Positions 1 through 12,091 of a stretch of DNA of 64,000 nucleotides are shown one piece after another (position 1 is the stretch's first letter; the number at the start of each line of letters is the position of its first letter). This DNA comes from Bradysia coprophila (lineage: Eukaryota; Arthropoda; Insecta; Diptera; Sciaridae). The stretch lies in contig NC_050738.1 of assembly GCF_014529535.1 (NCBI RefSeq), positions 7,659,410 through 7,723,409 of the forward strand, in the 5' to 3' direction. The notes under the pieces were generated by a model. It saw only the letters and a program-made list of their open reading frames with translations, had not been told where the DNA came from and did not search any database. A program made the position numbers and the translations under genes.

Positions 1-710
1 CGTTCCTTTCTCCTCTCTTCAATCTCTTGCAACCTTTCCTCCATTGTTCTCTCCTTCTTTTCACCGGTTTCCTTACCCTCCTCACCTACTTCTTCTTTGG
101 AACCGTGTCTTGCCATCATTGATTTGAAATGCTTCCCAATTGCCAGTTCGCCAATTATATCAACGAATCGATCGCCACCGAACTGTTGCTGGAACAGCTC
201 TTCCGGATCGATGAAGCCATCTTCCGGTGCTGAACCACGACCTGGACCAAATTCGTTGTACTTTTTTCGTAGTTGTGGATCGCCGAGAACCTGGTAAGCC
301 TCAGAGATTTTTTTGAATTTCTCTTCAGCCTCTGCACTGTTATTCTTGTCTGGGTGATATTGCATCGCCAGAGCGTAATATCTCTTCTTGATTTCTGCCG
401 CAGATGCGGTAGGAGCTACACCGAAAATGTCATAATATTCGGTTGAAACGGGATTCTCATCCGATCCCATTTTGAATCCAAATTTTTTGGCAGTGCTAGA
501 ATTGCCTTGCGATGTCGGGGACGCCGACGATGAACTCGACGGGTCCTTTGCGGTAAAAAGGTTCCGGTTTGCACAATTGTAACATTTAACATTAAGTGGA
601 CGGCCAGATTTCGATGGCTCAGCTGGTAACGGAAATTCCAATTCTACTGAACATTTGATACAAGTTATTGTCTTAAACTGGGGTTTTCTGCCCAATATTG
701 AATCGTCCAT
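1..710 (-). CDS. J-domain co-chaperone with N-terminal zinc ribbon and DnaJ-X-like region (partial, C-terminus off the left edge)
   Basis: The reverse strand is open from an ATG at 708-710 to the edge, giving about 236 residues. Residues 17-46 hold CIKC and CYNC about 20 residues apart, a four-cysteine zinc-ribbon arrangement. A Ser-rich linker follows, then a J domain at about 91-153 starting [20 protein letters not shown], with the Hsp70-stimulating HPD in YHPDKN. Next comes [19 protein letters not shown], which resembles the DnaJ-X region of yeast Caj1/Djp1-type co-chaperones, and then an acidic/basic coiled-coil-like tail ([14 protein letters not shown]). J proteins deliver clients to Hsp70 and stimulate its ATPase; the client is unknown here. 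A pyrimidine-rich TTTTCAG at about 796-802 looks like the acceptor of a 5'UTR intron. The domain combination, as I remember it, is more typical of fungi than of animals (see findings). J domain is certain; the DnaJ-X label is by eye. Confidence 0.9.
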   Translation of the reverse strand, partial: MDDSILGRKPQFKTITCIKCSVELEFPLPAEPSKSGRPLNVKCYNCANRNLFTAKDPSSSSSASPTSQGNSSTAKKFGFKMGSDENPVSTEYYDIFGVAPTASAAEIKKRYYALAMQYHPDKNNSAEAEEKFKKISEAYQVLGDPQLRKKYNEFGPGRGSAPEDGFIDPEELFQQQFGGDRFVDIIGELAIGKHFKSMMARHGSKEEVGEEGKETGEKKERTMEERLQEIEERRKE

Positions 711-719
711 CGTGCGCAA

Positions 720-2276
720 CCGATTCCCTCGTTAGAGGTTTTGAGATCGCAGTAGCAGTAAGTGTATGTGCTTAACCAATGTGGACGCACCTCACCTGAA
801 AATCACGAAAGAACAAAGCATAAGTTTGCAACGCCAACACCGTCAAACCAAAAAAAGGTGAGTGTTGTGAACAGCATTGCGGAAGGCTTTTAAGATGGAA
901 ATGAAAGTTAGGAAGAAAACAGCATGAGTTCATGTCATCCAAGGCCTGAACCTAATCACGTATCCATGAACACTATCTCTACCGTACCAGAAATGCTCAT
1001 TCACTTATAAAGCTCAAGAATAAAACATGTCAAAATTCATACATCTGTTCCAAAGAACGGCGCACACAATAGAAACAAAATTTTGAAGCGTACCACCACT
1101 ATCGATTTTACGAGGAAATGTATAACGTTTCCCTCTGGCAGAGTATTTAAAAAATATGCACCGAACGAATGTGAAGAAAAATCAATGGTAAACCACAATG
1201 AAGGACATAATTACGTCACGTTAAACAGGACACAGAGTAGATACACTTATTTTCTGGGTGTATAATCAGCAATTTTCGCAATCAAATACACATTTCAGCG
1301 AATTTAATCATTTCGAGTAAATTGTCATCCAAATAACACTTGATTGTCGATAGGATGATTAGCGTCACTTTACACATTTATTAGCAATGAACGTGAGCAA
1401 ATATAAATAATTGGAGGAATCTATTTAGTTTATTAGATCTTACCAACAAAAATAAACAAATGTTATACACAAAAATGACGTGCGATACACACGGCTGCAA
1501 TGCGACTATTACATCAAAACTTTCGAAATGTCAAAAGAAAAAGGCGTTGTACAATGAAATTTATACGAACGAGAAGAGCGAGAGGGTTTACAGTGTGTGT
1601 GTATGTAGAGTGATGAATGATATTGTGGCGATGAATTTAAAACTATTCATGGCTTTTGTCTGAAATGTTGAGAGCTTGATTTTTTTTCATTCAGTCACTC
1701 AGTGACGAAAAGGAAAAGTTGCGTTGCCTTTGTTGAGAAAAACGTATTATGCAATTCGGTGATAAACGCTTTTTTTAGACAGACGATGTGTATGGTCACA
1801 CTCCGCCTACGGTACATATAACAAATCATTCATGCTTCGAACCTTTGGTTGCATAAATAACTATTTTTCAACATTTGATTTTGAATTTTATTTAATGTAA
1901 ATAAACATTAAGCGTCACGGTCGATTCTGAATATTTTTCACAGAAAACGTAAGATTGCAAGTAGCTTTTAAGTACGCTTTTAAGCACTCAGAGAATTTTA
2001 ATTTATTATTTAAAGGATGAGAGTGAGCTTCTTTTCCTTTTATTCATTCAAGACGAGATTTCAGGTACATATCAGTCACTCTCACTCAAACGTCGCGGAT
2101 TGAAACCTATGCTATAGTTCTACACCACTTAAGACGAACATTTTTTTGTGAAATTTATTCCTGAAAAAATCGGAAATTCTCGGTTTCCCCTCGGATCGAC
2201 AAAAAACACACGAAAACATTATTTTTCATTTATTTATCCCTTGTTCTGTAATAGTATTTACATTTAGATAAAACGT
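720..2276. other. Intergenic / upstream region
   Basis: No convincing gene. The left end is the 5' side of the J-protein gene, with a likely UTR intron acceptor near 796. The rest is AT-rich with only short random ORFs. At 2180-2225 a segment containing GGATCGAC and TTTCATTTATTTATCC resembles one arm of the GC-tipped foldback that follows. Confidence 0.5.
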
Positions 2277-2368
2277 TGAAAAGTAGAGTTTTCGTGTGAA
2301 TTTTGTTGATCTGAGGCGAAGCCGAGGTCAATAAACACTCTAAAACGAGACTTTTCATTTTTATCCCG
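2277..2368. repeat. Short foldback element with GGCGAAGCC tip, copy A
   Basis: The left arm runs GATAAAACGTTGAAAAGTAG and on to TTGATC. The right arm runs TCAATAAACACTCTAAAACG to CTTTTCATTTTTATC, the imperfect reverse complement of the left. The apex GAGGCGAAGCCGAG is GC-rich in otherwise AT-rich DNA. The same arrangement recurs at 3138, 22255 and 37363, so it is a dispersed palindromic repeat rather than a chance hairpin. Confidence 0.7.
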
Positions 2369-2452
2369 AGTTGTAATGGATTTTTCATGCCTTGGGCATA
2401 AATTTCGGAATTTTTCTCGTAATTTAGTCCCTCAGCATAAAAGTTGTATGCT

Positions 2453-2553
2453 CATCTGTTGTGGGTGCTTTATTTTAGGTACTTTCGCTTGTCACTCTCA
2501 CTTCGTTCAGCCCACAACTTGCGAAATTGCCTAAAATATCCACCACAGATACG
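2453..2553. repeat. Small imperfect foldback
   Basis: The left arm (CATCTGTTGTGGGTGC, then TTTTAGGTACTTTCGC) pairs imperfectly with the right arm (TTGCGAAATTGCCTAAAATA, then CCACCACAGATAC). The core AAATTGCCTAAAAT also appears near 39188, beside another terminal-inverted-repeat element, so it belongs to a dispersed family. No coding content. Confidence 0.5.
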
Positions 2554-3137
2554 TAAATAACTATAACATGCTTTTGAAACCTAAACCAATTTTCTTGTTT
2601 TCCCTAGGTGTGTAATGAGCCCCTTTCGACCCTGTGGAGAAGAAAATCATGTAAAAGACTATGAACCTGGTACCGCGACTTATAAGCCCTGCTTATATAT
2701 TCAGCCTTACATTACCTCGTTACAAATTCACAAAAGAAAGATGGGTTTGTGGAAGCTTCAGCTTCAAAAATTCACATTTAATCTCTCCCAATTGATCCGA
2801 ATTTAAGAACCATGCCATGCAATTGATTGCATTATTGAAGTAATTTTCAATGCTATTCAATTATGCGGAAACAATCGAGGCGACAATGGAGATTTCGGTT
2901 TCGTATTTATCCAAATTGCAATTGCTATTTTCTATTCAAACGAATTGTCATTGGCTCGAGATAATTGACTTATAACATTGTTGGGAGTGGAGAGTAAACG
3001 TAGATAAATAAAATTCCTAGAACAAAAAAGACATTCAAATTCAAACACAGTGCTTTGATTGTCTTTTTTAATGAAATACTTTTCACGACTCAAAATAGCA
3101 GAATTGGATTAATAGTTATTTACATAACAAGAACAAA

Positions 3138-3240
3138 GGATAAAAAGTTGAAAAGTAAAATCTTTCGTGTGAATTTTGATGATTCGAGGCGACGCGGAGA
3201 TCAATAAACACACGAAAAAGAGACATTTAATTTTATCCTG
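3138..3240. repeat. Short foldback element, copy B
   Basis: Matches copy A at 2277-2368 across both arms: GGATAAAAAGTTGAAAAGTA on the left and ACATTTAATTTTATCC on the right. The apex has diverged to GAGGCGACGCGGAG. It is in the same orientation as copy A, about 0.8 kb away. Confidence 0.65.
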
Positions 3241-3593
3241 TGTTGTACAATGGATTTTACAAGCTGATGGCGTCGAAAGTAGTGCTTGAAACATGACAAG
3301 AACGGTTTTCGACGCATGTAAAATTAATTTTGTTGCTCTTTTACTGAATTAATTCGGTCTAGAAGAATGTTGTCAATTTTCTATGTTAATTTCTCCCCGC
3401 ATTTGTTATAATTGCTTACCAACTACCAACCCTAATATGTCTAAGCTATTGTCCGATCGAAGGGTGTTTGTTAGTTCATTTCGTAGCCCGGCAGTAGAGG
3501 GTTTCTCGTGAATGAACGAGGTAAGACTTGTTATATAATACAAAAATCTCTTAAAAATCCCATATCCCCTTGAATAATCACCTATCTACACAG

Positions 3594-3866
3594 CGTCAGT
3601 TAACGTTCAGTCTAATATTATCCAGTTCAATATCGTCCAGTCTAATATCGTTAAACTCAACATCGTCCGATTCAAGATCGTCCACTCTCTGTGCAAGGAA
3701 TGTGTTCTTAGAAAATGTAGAATGCTATTGGACTGGACCATACGGAAAGGACGTTACATTTTGTTAAAGGAAAATTTTCCTAGGAAACGGAGTGGTCGAT
3801 ATTGAACTGGACTTTTTTCCAATGAAACGGTGGATGATAAGGAAGTGTACGATATTGAACTGGAAT
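3594..3866. repeat. Word-array element with 15-bp tandem unit and inverted end copies
   Basis: Five head-to-tail 15-mers fill 3608-3682 (CAGTCTAATATTATC, CAGTTCAATATCGTC, CAGTCTAATATCGTT and two more diverged units). Reverse complements of the same word occur singly at 3794-3811 (GTCGATATTGAACTGGAC) and 3849-3866 (GTACGATATTGAACTGGA). A tandem array at one side and inverted copies at the other is the layout of a small inverted-repeat transposon with an amplified subterminal motif. No target duplication was identified. Confidence 0.5.
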
Positions 3867-6800
3867 TTGAAGTGGATGTTTTTAGACATGTGTGGTCAGG
3901 AAGGTTATAGCTTCTTTCATTATTTTTTATTGAATTCGCTCACGGCTTTAGCACAACTTTTATACAAAAAAAGGAAATAGTGCGGTAGCTCGTGTACTGT
4001 GACACATTCCCGTCCGACCAGACCGGTAACCAGAGCGCTTTAATACATCGAATAATGAAAGTCAGCATGTATCGACCTGATACAACAAATGATAATCAAA
4101 TAAAGCTTTGCCGCTGTGTAGCTCCACTCAACACACAAATGACATCAAAGGAAATGTTGTCATAAACGAAAATGCGAATTCTCTTTCCCCATTTATATAT
4201 GCGATAAAACCCAGACATTTTTTTTTAATTCATGCAGCGCGATTATACGATTCCCATAGTTTTATTCATGCATCGGATCAGTCTGAGCTCAACCCAGCAA
4301 TCATTCTCCAACCAAACCACAGAAAATAATAATAACGTGTGCACACTGTGTACACACACATGTCGGTTTGGAATGGGGAAGAAAAATAAAACAGAAAAAC
4401 ATGAATGAAACTGGAATATCAAATAAGTTAGTTATTTACATGTGATATTTTTTCGCTTCCTTTTCGAAATTACGATGGAATAAAAACTACATTCTATTTG
4501 ATATTTACAAGCCATTTGTGTACACACTCTGTGAATAGAAAATGTTCTTTTATTTATTTATTTTTTGTTATCCTGTAAAATGTATCGCATTTGAATTTTA
4601 ACTTTCGATTGGTTCTTTTTCTCTTGCTTTCCTCTCTTGAAATACTATTTTTCTCGTAAAGGTCGTAAAGAAATTTGAATAAAGAAAAGCGGAGGTAAAC
4701 ATTTATTATATGTTTGTCTGGTTTATCGGTGTATGAGTTGTGACTACCACAGTTTTAGATTAAATGAGCTAAATCAACAACGTTAGCAGAGTGGAAGTCA
4801 ACGAAATCATAATTATACAAATCTAGTACTTCTGTTTTAAATTTTAAGCCTTGACTGACAGAGAAGCAAATTCATATCAAATCTTCACCCTAGTAAAATA
4901 TCCATGAAATGTCATTGCTGTGAAGTTGGCTCACAAATAATTTTATGTCAAACAGTACTTGAAATGTTATAGAATTATACTAAAATCTATTACATTTGAG
5001 CTCTAGTTTCCAAAGGGTTATTTCCCTTTAGACGTAAGATCCATTGTGGTACATAACACAGGACTAATTCTTGCTTATTCTTGTCGTCGTTATCTCTGAC
5101 TAACATAAAACGAATCCAAATAAATTAAGTCTGCAAACAAGATTGCAACCGCTAAAATTGTTAGAGCAAATCAGTGGCTGTTAAATTCAATTCTCGCTAA
5201 TTACATTGTCGGTTTGTTGACCGTTGTAACACAGATGATACCACAGTAAATAACAACTATTGGAAACACCCATTCTTACCGCTGTGCGAATAGAGTTACA
5301 GAGTACAGTTGAGTTGTACATTCTAAAAATAAATTACAAGGACTTCAATCCGAGTAATTCTGTTAATTCCATATGAGAACAACGTTGTCATATAATATAA
5401 GTATGGATGGTAACGTCAATATGACATAGGATTGAAATTGTTGGGTGCAATGTTACTCCTGTCAATTTCGTTATCCGTCAAAGAAAGTATGGGGTAAAAT
5501 CACAGTTTTATTTTCGAATTATTGTTTTTATGTGTGTCATTCGCCTGATACATTATTCTAAGGTGTGCTCAATAACGATCTCTAACGAAATGACCATTAA
5601 CTGTTAATCATATGATATCGACAGCAACGACCAAAATAAGCGATCTTACTTTTTTAAACGTTTGTTAAAAGAAATGAAGTAAAAGATTTTGTATCAAGAA
5701 CTATGTGATAATTTGAAGAAAAGACGAAGCAGATTCAATGTGTTGTAGGTTGGTTATTTTGGTGTTAAATGGGTTTAATGAGTGAATAATTGTTAATTTT
5801 TTAGATAAATATTTCAATTTTTATTAGATTAAAATGCAAAGCTGTAAAAAATGCAAGTAGCAGTTCATACAAGTTACATTTTACATTTATGAATAATTTT
5901 GCAGACTCGCTGATGGCAATATTTTCATTTGTTGGCCTGATTACAATACAAACCTCCTTTTATACTCTAAAATGGAATGTCCTTACAAACGTAGATAATA
6001 TTAATTCTACTTCTCCAAACATGAATTTAAAGAAACATTCAACTCAGAATTTTATTAAAAATAACTTTGAAAAATATTTAATAAAAGCGAGTATACAAGT
6101 TGAAGCAGGCAATACATAATTCATCCACTTAGACAAAAAGCACAAAAGACGTATGGTTGACAATTAAGACACTATAGCATTTTCGTTGACAACGTATCGT
6201 GTCACACAGGAAAACGTTGAAAGTATCTCAGCATACAGCCAACAACATTTCGGTATAAATAACTTTAGGTTCAGCACTGTTCAGCATTAAAATAATGAAA
6301 TTGATTACCAAGGGGTATGTTCGGGGTATGTTATTTGCAGCATTTGCAAATTTGAAACATGAAATGTGTGTCTCATCTATATACGTCGTATTTTTCTCGG
6401 GATAATAAATGAGCTTGTTTTTTAAGCCAAAATATTATTTGAAAATACACGACAAAGCTATTGTGTGCTTTTTATACATTAATAAAACCTACCCTCTGAT
6501 ATGTGTGTTGATGTATACGATTTCTCTCCTCCTCTGGGGAATAATTTTATTGCTCTTCACTCTTCACCTTTCTTCTTATTTTTTTTATATATATTTTAAG
6601 AACGGAAAATATTCAGAAAACCTTCTCCCAATTCTTTTTTATTACTTTTTCGTTATAATACACAACTCAACACAATCGACCACGGAATTATAAAGCACTT
6701 TCACGGGAAATTCATACAGAAAATTATACCCAATAAGCTGAACAATAAGCTCTCTATCCTATTGGGCATACAAAATTTTCGTTTATTTTTTTTATTTTTC

Positions 6801-9800
6801 TTTGGCTCCGAGATTTGACTTCCTTAATGCTTTCTATTTAAGCTTTTTCTACCTAATTTAACATACACGCAATAATGCTTACACGAATTTTCATATCATT
6901 TATCCGTTCTTTTTCAACAATTTGATTATATTTACTTCTCTCACTGAATTGTTTGATATCAAAGCGTTTTTTATGCCGAAATATCTTTAATTTTTCAATC
7001 AAAAATTCGTTCAAACTTTTTATGTTTCAGTTAAAATTGAACACAACAAGTAACATCAGTTAATGTTCGCTTAACGGTCACAACGCCAATACAATCGCCA
7101 ATTTAAAATATTCTCTCGGTGTTACTTGAGTTACTATTTTTTTTATATAATTCTTATAGGATGCCACGAGGAGCAAGCTCGAATACCGCTATCGAAGAGA
7201 AACTCACGACGACTGACTCTATATCCTTTTATTTTTTTCCTTCATTGTAATACGGTAGTGATATTTTCCATTTCCCGTCATAAATATCCCGGAATATTCG
7301 CTTCTTTTCCGCGTTGTTGCCAAACTTACCGGCGAACGGCGCATGGGCGGTATGCAAGTGTGTTTAGCTGCCATCGTATCGGTATTCGAAAATAATACAC
7401 AAACGACTTGACACCCGTATAGTTGTTTTAGAAATTAAATGCCACACACAATAAATATTTTATTATTAATGGGTTATGGCATTTAATTGTACATTTTGTT
7501 TGAATAGACAAATCATAGAAAAAGATGGAAAATATTTAATTTAAAAAACTGTTTTCATTGTCCATTTATTTCGATATGAAAATCTTTTTACATCTACATT
7601 CACCTAAATACCACCCATTCCACTCAAATGGATAAACAAACTAACCCTGGGAAAATAATTTCCGTGAATTTAGTGTGTATAGTGCACCATGCTTTTTGTA
7701 TTATATTCGTCTGGTACGTTTAGAAAAATGTGCTTCAGTATGAATAAATTGATGGTAATGACATTTTCATTTTATAGTATGTAGAAGTTGGGATACGTCT
7801 GTTGCGAATAGGATACGATACGCTTTTATTTATGTGTAGAAGATCTAATCAGTTTTGGAATAATTTGAACGTATAGTACCAGCTGTATGCGTATATGATA
7901 TGATTGACCCAACAAAAAGAACTTAACATCAAAGAGAATATTGAAATAACCATTTTTTTTAAATCATGATAAACAGACCACATCGGTCCCATGTCGGGCC
8001 GGAAGTTAGTTTATTTTTCAGGAAGAAACAAATTGAGTTAGGTAAATTATAGTGAAAAAATACAATCGAGATCCTGTGTGCATATTCGTAAACGATAGAA
8101 GTAATAGGCATAGTTATTTGCTATCCGAGAGGAAAAAAAGTGAAGTGGTTGTTTGACCACAGTTACACAGTTACCCGATAAAACTCAAATTTTGTCCTTG
8201 GGCACATAATTTTTCATATGTGCGTGTGACCTTACATTATTTTCTCGAATGACATTTCTGGTGAGAAAAGTGTAGAAATTTGTGGTGCCTAACCACACGC
8301 ACTGGCCACGAGTGGTTGAGTTTAGTACCGAATTGGTATTTCATTTCAATTATGATTCGATAGACTTATTCGTGTGCAAATCGGTATAGTGATCGATAGA
8401 GCGCTGCATCGAGTACCACTGTCGCCATGGCCTGATGAGAAATGGTATTTTTGAACTGCATATTAATGCAAAACGTCGAAAGGCGTATTTAATTTTCTCA
8501 CAGATCGAAACAGTGGTCGAAAGGTCTTGCTAAAAATATCTCTCTCGTGGAGAAAATTGAACTTTTCTCAATTGAAATGTCATTTTCTTTATGTTTTCAA
8601 AAATGATATGGTGAATTGATTGTTTCGTGGGGAAAAAAAACGGTAGATCATATGCACATATGGAAAAGGCTGTGTTTATCTCAAGCGAGATTGGAAAATC
8701 ACTATTGTTGGAAATTTTAACAAATTTTCTCGCCTCTGTAGACGAATACCTATTTCACATCGAACCAAAAGTTTCAACGGTGTGGCGTTGATAAATAGTT
8801 ATTTCCTTTACTAGTGAGGGAAAATGGACTTTCCGTCCCTAGGAAAAAGTCTTTCCCTCCTTCGTAAAGGAAAACGTCATACTACACTCGGGAAATAATT
8901 AGATATTTCGTATCACGATGAGTAAAAGTACTTTGGGCTAAAGCATGGACCATACTAAAGTTAAAAAACAAATTTTATTAAAACCAAAACAAAATCCTCC
9001 TTTTCAATATTTAATTCTCAAAAGTCTCACGGTTGAAACAGGAAACAAGAAATGAAACACAAAGATCAATGCAAAAATCACGAACAGAGCTTGTGCTCTT
9101 CCCTTTCCCATTCACGTTGAGTGATTGCAGAAGAGAACATTGAGCAAGTGGTTGAAAGTCTACGAGAAAATTGACATCAGTAGATGGAAATGAGTCGGGA
9201 CATTCATGTGAGACTGCTATGAAGACCCCAAAATCGCAGTTTTCAACTACTAACACACAAACCACCAAACTGCAATCGCAGAGAGCAACAGTTCAGCATC
9301 GAGTTACTTTCACCCAACTAAACACGGAAATCACAAACAATTCAGGCATTTCAAGCGAGGTAAAGGGTTAAACGTCGGTAAGAAGACGGTGGTACTCACT
9401 TCAATCCAATCAGCAGTAGCTCACATTTCGTCTAGGGAAATCAAAATTCCAAATTCGAGCACAGTAAAACAAAACGAACAGATAACACGATTCAAAGACA
9501 GCGTCGATCAAGTACGTCACGGGTTACTGTAGACGATGACGAAGCAAAGGGACTGGAGTGCAAATTAAAGGTAGTCGCAAGAGGCAGCAGATCGAAAACA
9601 CAAAAAGACTCAAATACAAATAAATTTATTGAGAACAACTAAAAGACTAAAAGCGCACCTCCAACTTTTTTATTTCTGACACAGAATCACGTCACTGCAG
9701 AGGTACTTGAAGAGTAAATTTTTATCAGTATGTTCATTTCCTGTGGATAACGTTTTTATACAACGCATACAATCTAATCAGGCGTACTTTTGATACGGGA

Positions 9801-9925
9801 ATCATTTCGACGATACGGATTGATAAAAATATCAATCAATAAAAGCATTTGATCACCAACATTTTCCGAATAGACTACTCTTGCATCTGGTGGGAAGAAC
9901 GTCGTGTATTTTATTTGAATAAATC
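3867..9925. other. Long intergenic region, mostly featureless
   Basis: About 6 kb with no ORF I would call a gene; open stretches near 5889, 6409 and 7126 have AT-driven composition and no domain pattern. From about 9000 to 9720 the sequence is less AT-rich, with degenerate coding-like stretches broken by stops. This may be a decayed transposon or gene fragment, but I cannot assign it. Regulatory DNA for the gene starting at 9926 may lie in the last few hundred bases; no TATA box was recognised. Confidence 0.4.
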
Positions 9926-11933
9926 ATGGTAAGAATAATACAAGATTGATTTTGTGAGTTTTATTCAGTCTCAAATTTTGTTATGATTCTCACAACGTAA
10001 TGTCGCAGCAACTTGCTCATATGCAGACATTAACATTTAATAAATTATTTTCCAGTCTCAAGAACAGCAATCGTCAAATTGGTCAAATGAACTGGGTTAC
10101 TCAGAAGAAGAATTTCCGGCCAGTATCAAAGAATTGATGACATCATGCGGTTTTGGAACACTTGAGGAGCTATGCCACATTAATGATGACTTGATAAGAG
10201 ACGTTGAAAATTTTCTCAGCACAAACTTTACATCTACATTATCGCGAGAATATCTCGAAAAATACCGGATTTGTACGTTCAACGGTTCATTCATTTTTTA
10301 TCCGGCTCATCGGCACAAGCTTTTAACGATTCCAATACGATATCGACAAATGAAAATGGAAAAAACAGGAAATACATCGCCAGCACCGCAAAAGAAGAGG
10401 AATGACACTCGAGCTCAGCCAAAGGAAATTAACTCAAAAAAGAAGTTAGTGACGCAAATAAAAAACTACATAAGAGGCTTGAAATTGCCAGACGAAAGCA
10501 CAACAGTTGCAAGTGTGACTGATTTTCAACCGTCAAATGGCGAATATATATACGAGTGCCGTTTCAAATGTCCGTTTTGTGAAGAGGTCGTACCGGCTAA
10601 ATGTACAACGAGTTGGATGACACAGGCACTCAAAAAACACTTGGAAACTCATGATAAAGAGAAAGTGATAAAATCTGGAAACAGTTCCAATATTAAACCG
10701 AAGCGTCATGGTACAATCCAAAGCAAGTTGATTAGGAGTAAGTTGACTAAGAAATTGGCAACAACTATAAAAACCATTGATGTAAGCATAATAGAATCGA
10801 ACGTAACTAATTACAAATCGTCTAAACAGCGCGACTATTTATACGAGTGCCGTTTCAAATGTCCGTTTTGTGAAGATATTTCGTCAATTAAATGCGAAAC
10901 AAACTGGATTACAACCGAAATCAACAAACATTTGAAATTGCATGTTGATGGACAGCAAAGATCAACAACAAAAATGCTGGAAACCATTAACAAACAGTCA
11001 AGAGTGATATCAACCAATTCAAAACTAATGCCAGGAACCAGCGCAGAGTGTAGCACCAAAAACTTATCGTTTCCGAACAATATATATTATCCTCCAGAGG
11101 AACATCATCATCCAAAACAGTTAACCGTTTTTGCCCACAATGTCAACGGGTTGCGTACCAAACTTAATGATGTTTTCTTAATAGCTTCTTCATGCAATGA
11201 ATATGACATTTATATATTCACGGAAACTGGTTTAGATCGCAACATTTCAGATGACAAAATATTCCCAAGACAATCATTTCACGTGTATCGCTGTGATCGA
11301 TCCGCCGAAGCGAGTTCGAAGGAATCAGGAGGGGGTGTTCTAATTGCTGTCAACAAAATGTTTAAATCAAATTTATTGCTGAGAGGTGACAATCACGGTT
11401 GCGAGCAATTATATGTCGAAGTAGAGACTAGCAACAAGAAATTGTTGTTAGGCGCACTTTACATACCTCCAAACACGGGAACATATGAGCTTCATACGAC
11501 GATAGTGAAACAAATTAGTCAACGTTCCGGTGATGGCACAACATTTATTTTATATGGGGATTTCAATCTGCCTCATTTGACTTGGACTCAATCTTCTCCG
11601 AATTCATATTTTCCCACCAAATATACAAATAGAGCTGGAACAATAACAACGGAAATTTGTAGTGATTTGGGCCTTAAGCAAATCAACTGCTGTTTAAACA
11701 ATCATAATCGCATTCGAGACTTGTTGTGGACCAATAAACCAGAAGAATGTATATGCTACGTTTGTAATTACGATTTTCTTACAAATGAATCACACCATAA
11801 AGCACTTCGAATTGAAATTGGACTGAATTGTAATTCGTGTGAAAACATGAACATGGAACAAGGAGAACATGTAGAGTGTAAACCAAACCTAACGCATCTA
11901 CAATCATTTAACGAAATATTCACTAATTTTTGA
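9926..11933 (+). CDS. Two-exon gene: twin zinc-finger modules fused to a LINE-like endonuclease domain
   Basis: Exon 1 contributes only the ATG (9926-9928), followed at once by donor GTAAGA. The intron is 9929-10055, ending TTTTCCAG. Exon 2, 10056-11933, continues in frame to TGA, for 626 residues. Order: an acidic helical N-terminal region with the motif CTFNGSFIFYPAHRHKLL near residue 75; a Lys-rich linker; two homologous finger modules, each beginning YECRFKCPFCE and ending HxxxH (HLETH and HLKLH), at about 163-205 and 260-300; then an endonuclease/exonuclease/phosphatase domain at about 357-590. Catalytic landmarks are HNVNGLRTK, TETGLD and YGDFNLPHLTW. The usual terminal SDH appears as ESHHKAL, so the aspartate seems lost. 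No reverse transcriptase follows. An AATAAA lies at 12086-12091. This could be a host gene that captured a Jockey/CR1-type endonuclease, or an unusual LINE ORF. Function unknown; DNA binding is inferred from the fingers. Confidence 0.75.
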
Positions 11934-12085
11934 TTTGATAAATATTGTTAGCAATAATGGCGCAACGAGTAAAAATTATTGAATTTTTTATTACAAAATG
12001 CTAAGGAGCATACCAAAAATTTTTATTTTGAATTGTAGGGAAAATCGTTGTTTTAAGTTAGTTTTAATTACAGTAAATTATAGTA

Positions 12086-12091
12086 AATAAA
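12086..12091 (+). terminator. Polyadenylation signal AATAAA
   Basis: AATAAA lies about 155 bases after the stop of the zinc-finger/endonuclease gene, a reasonable 3'UTR length. It is the first canonical signal downstream. Chance occurrence is possible in such AT-rich DNA. Confidence 0.45.
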
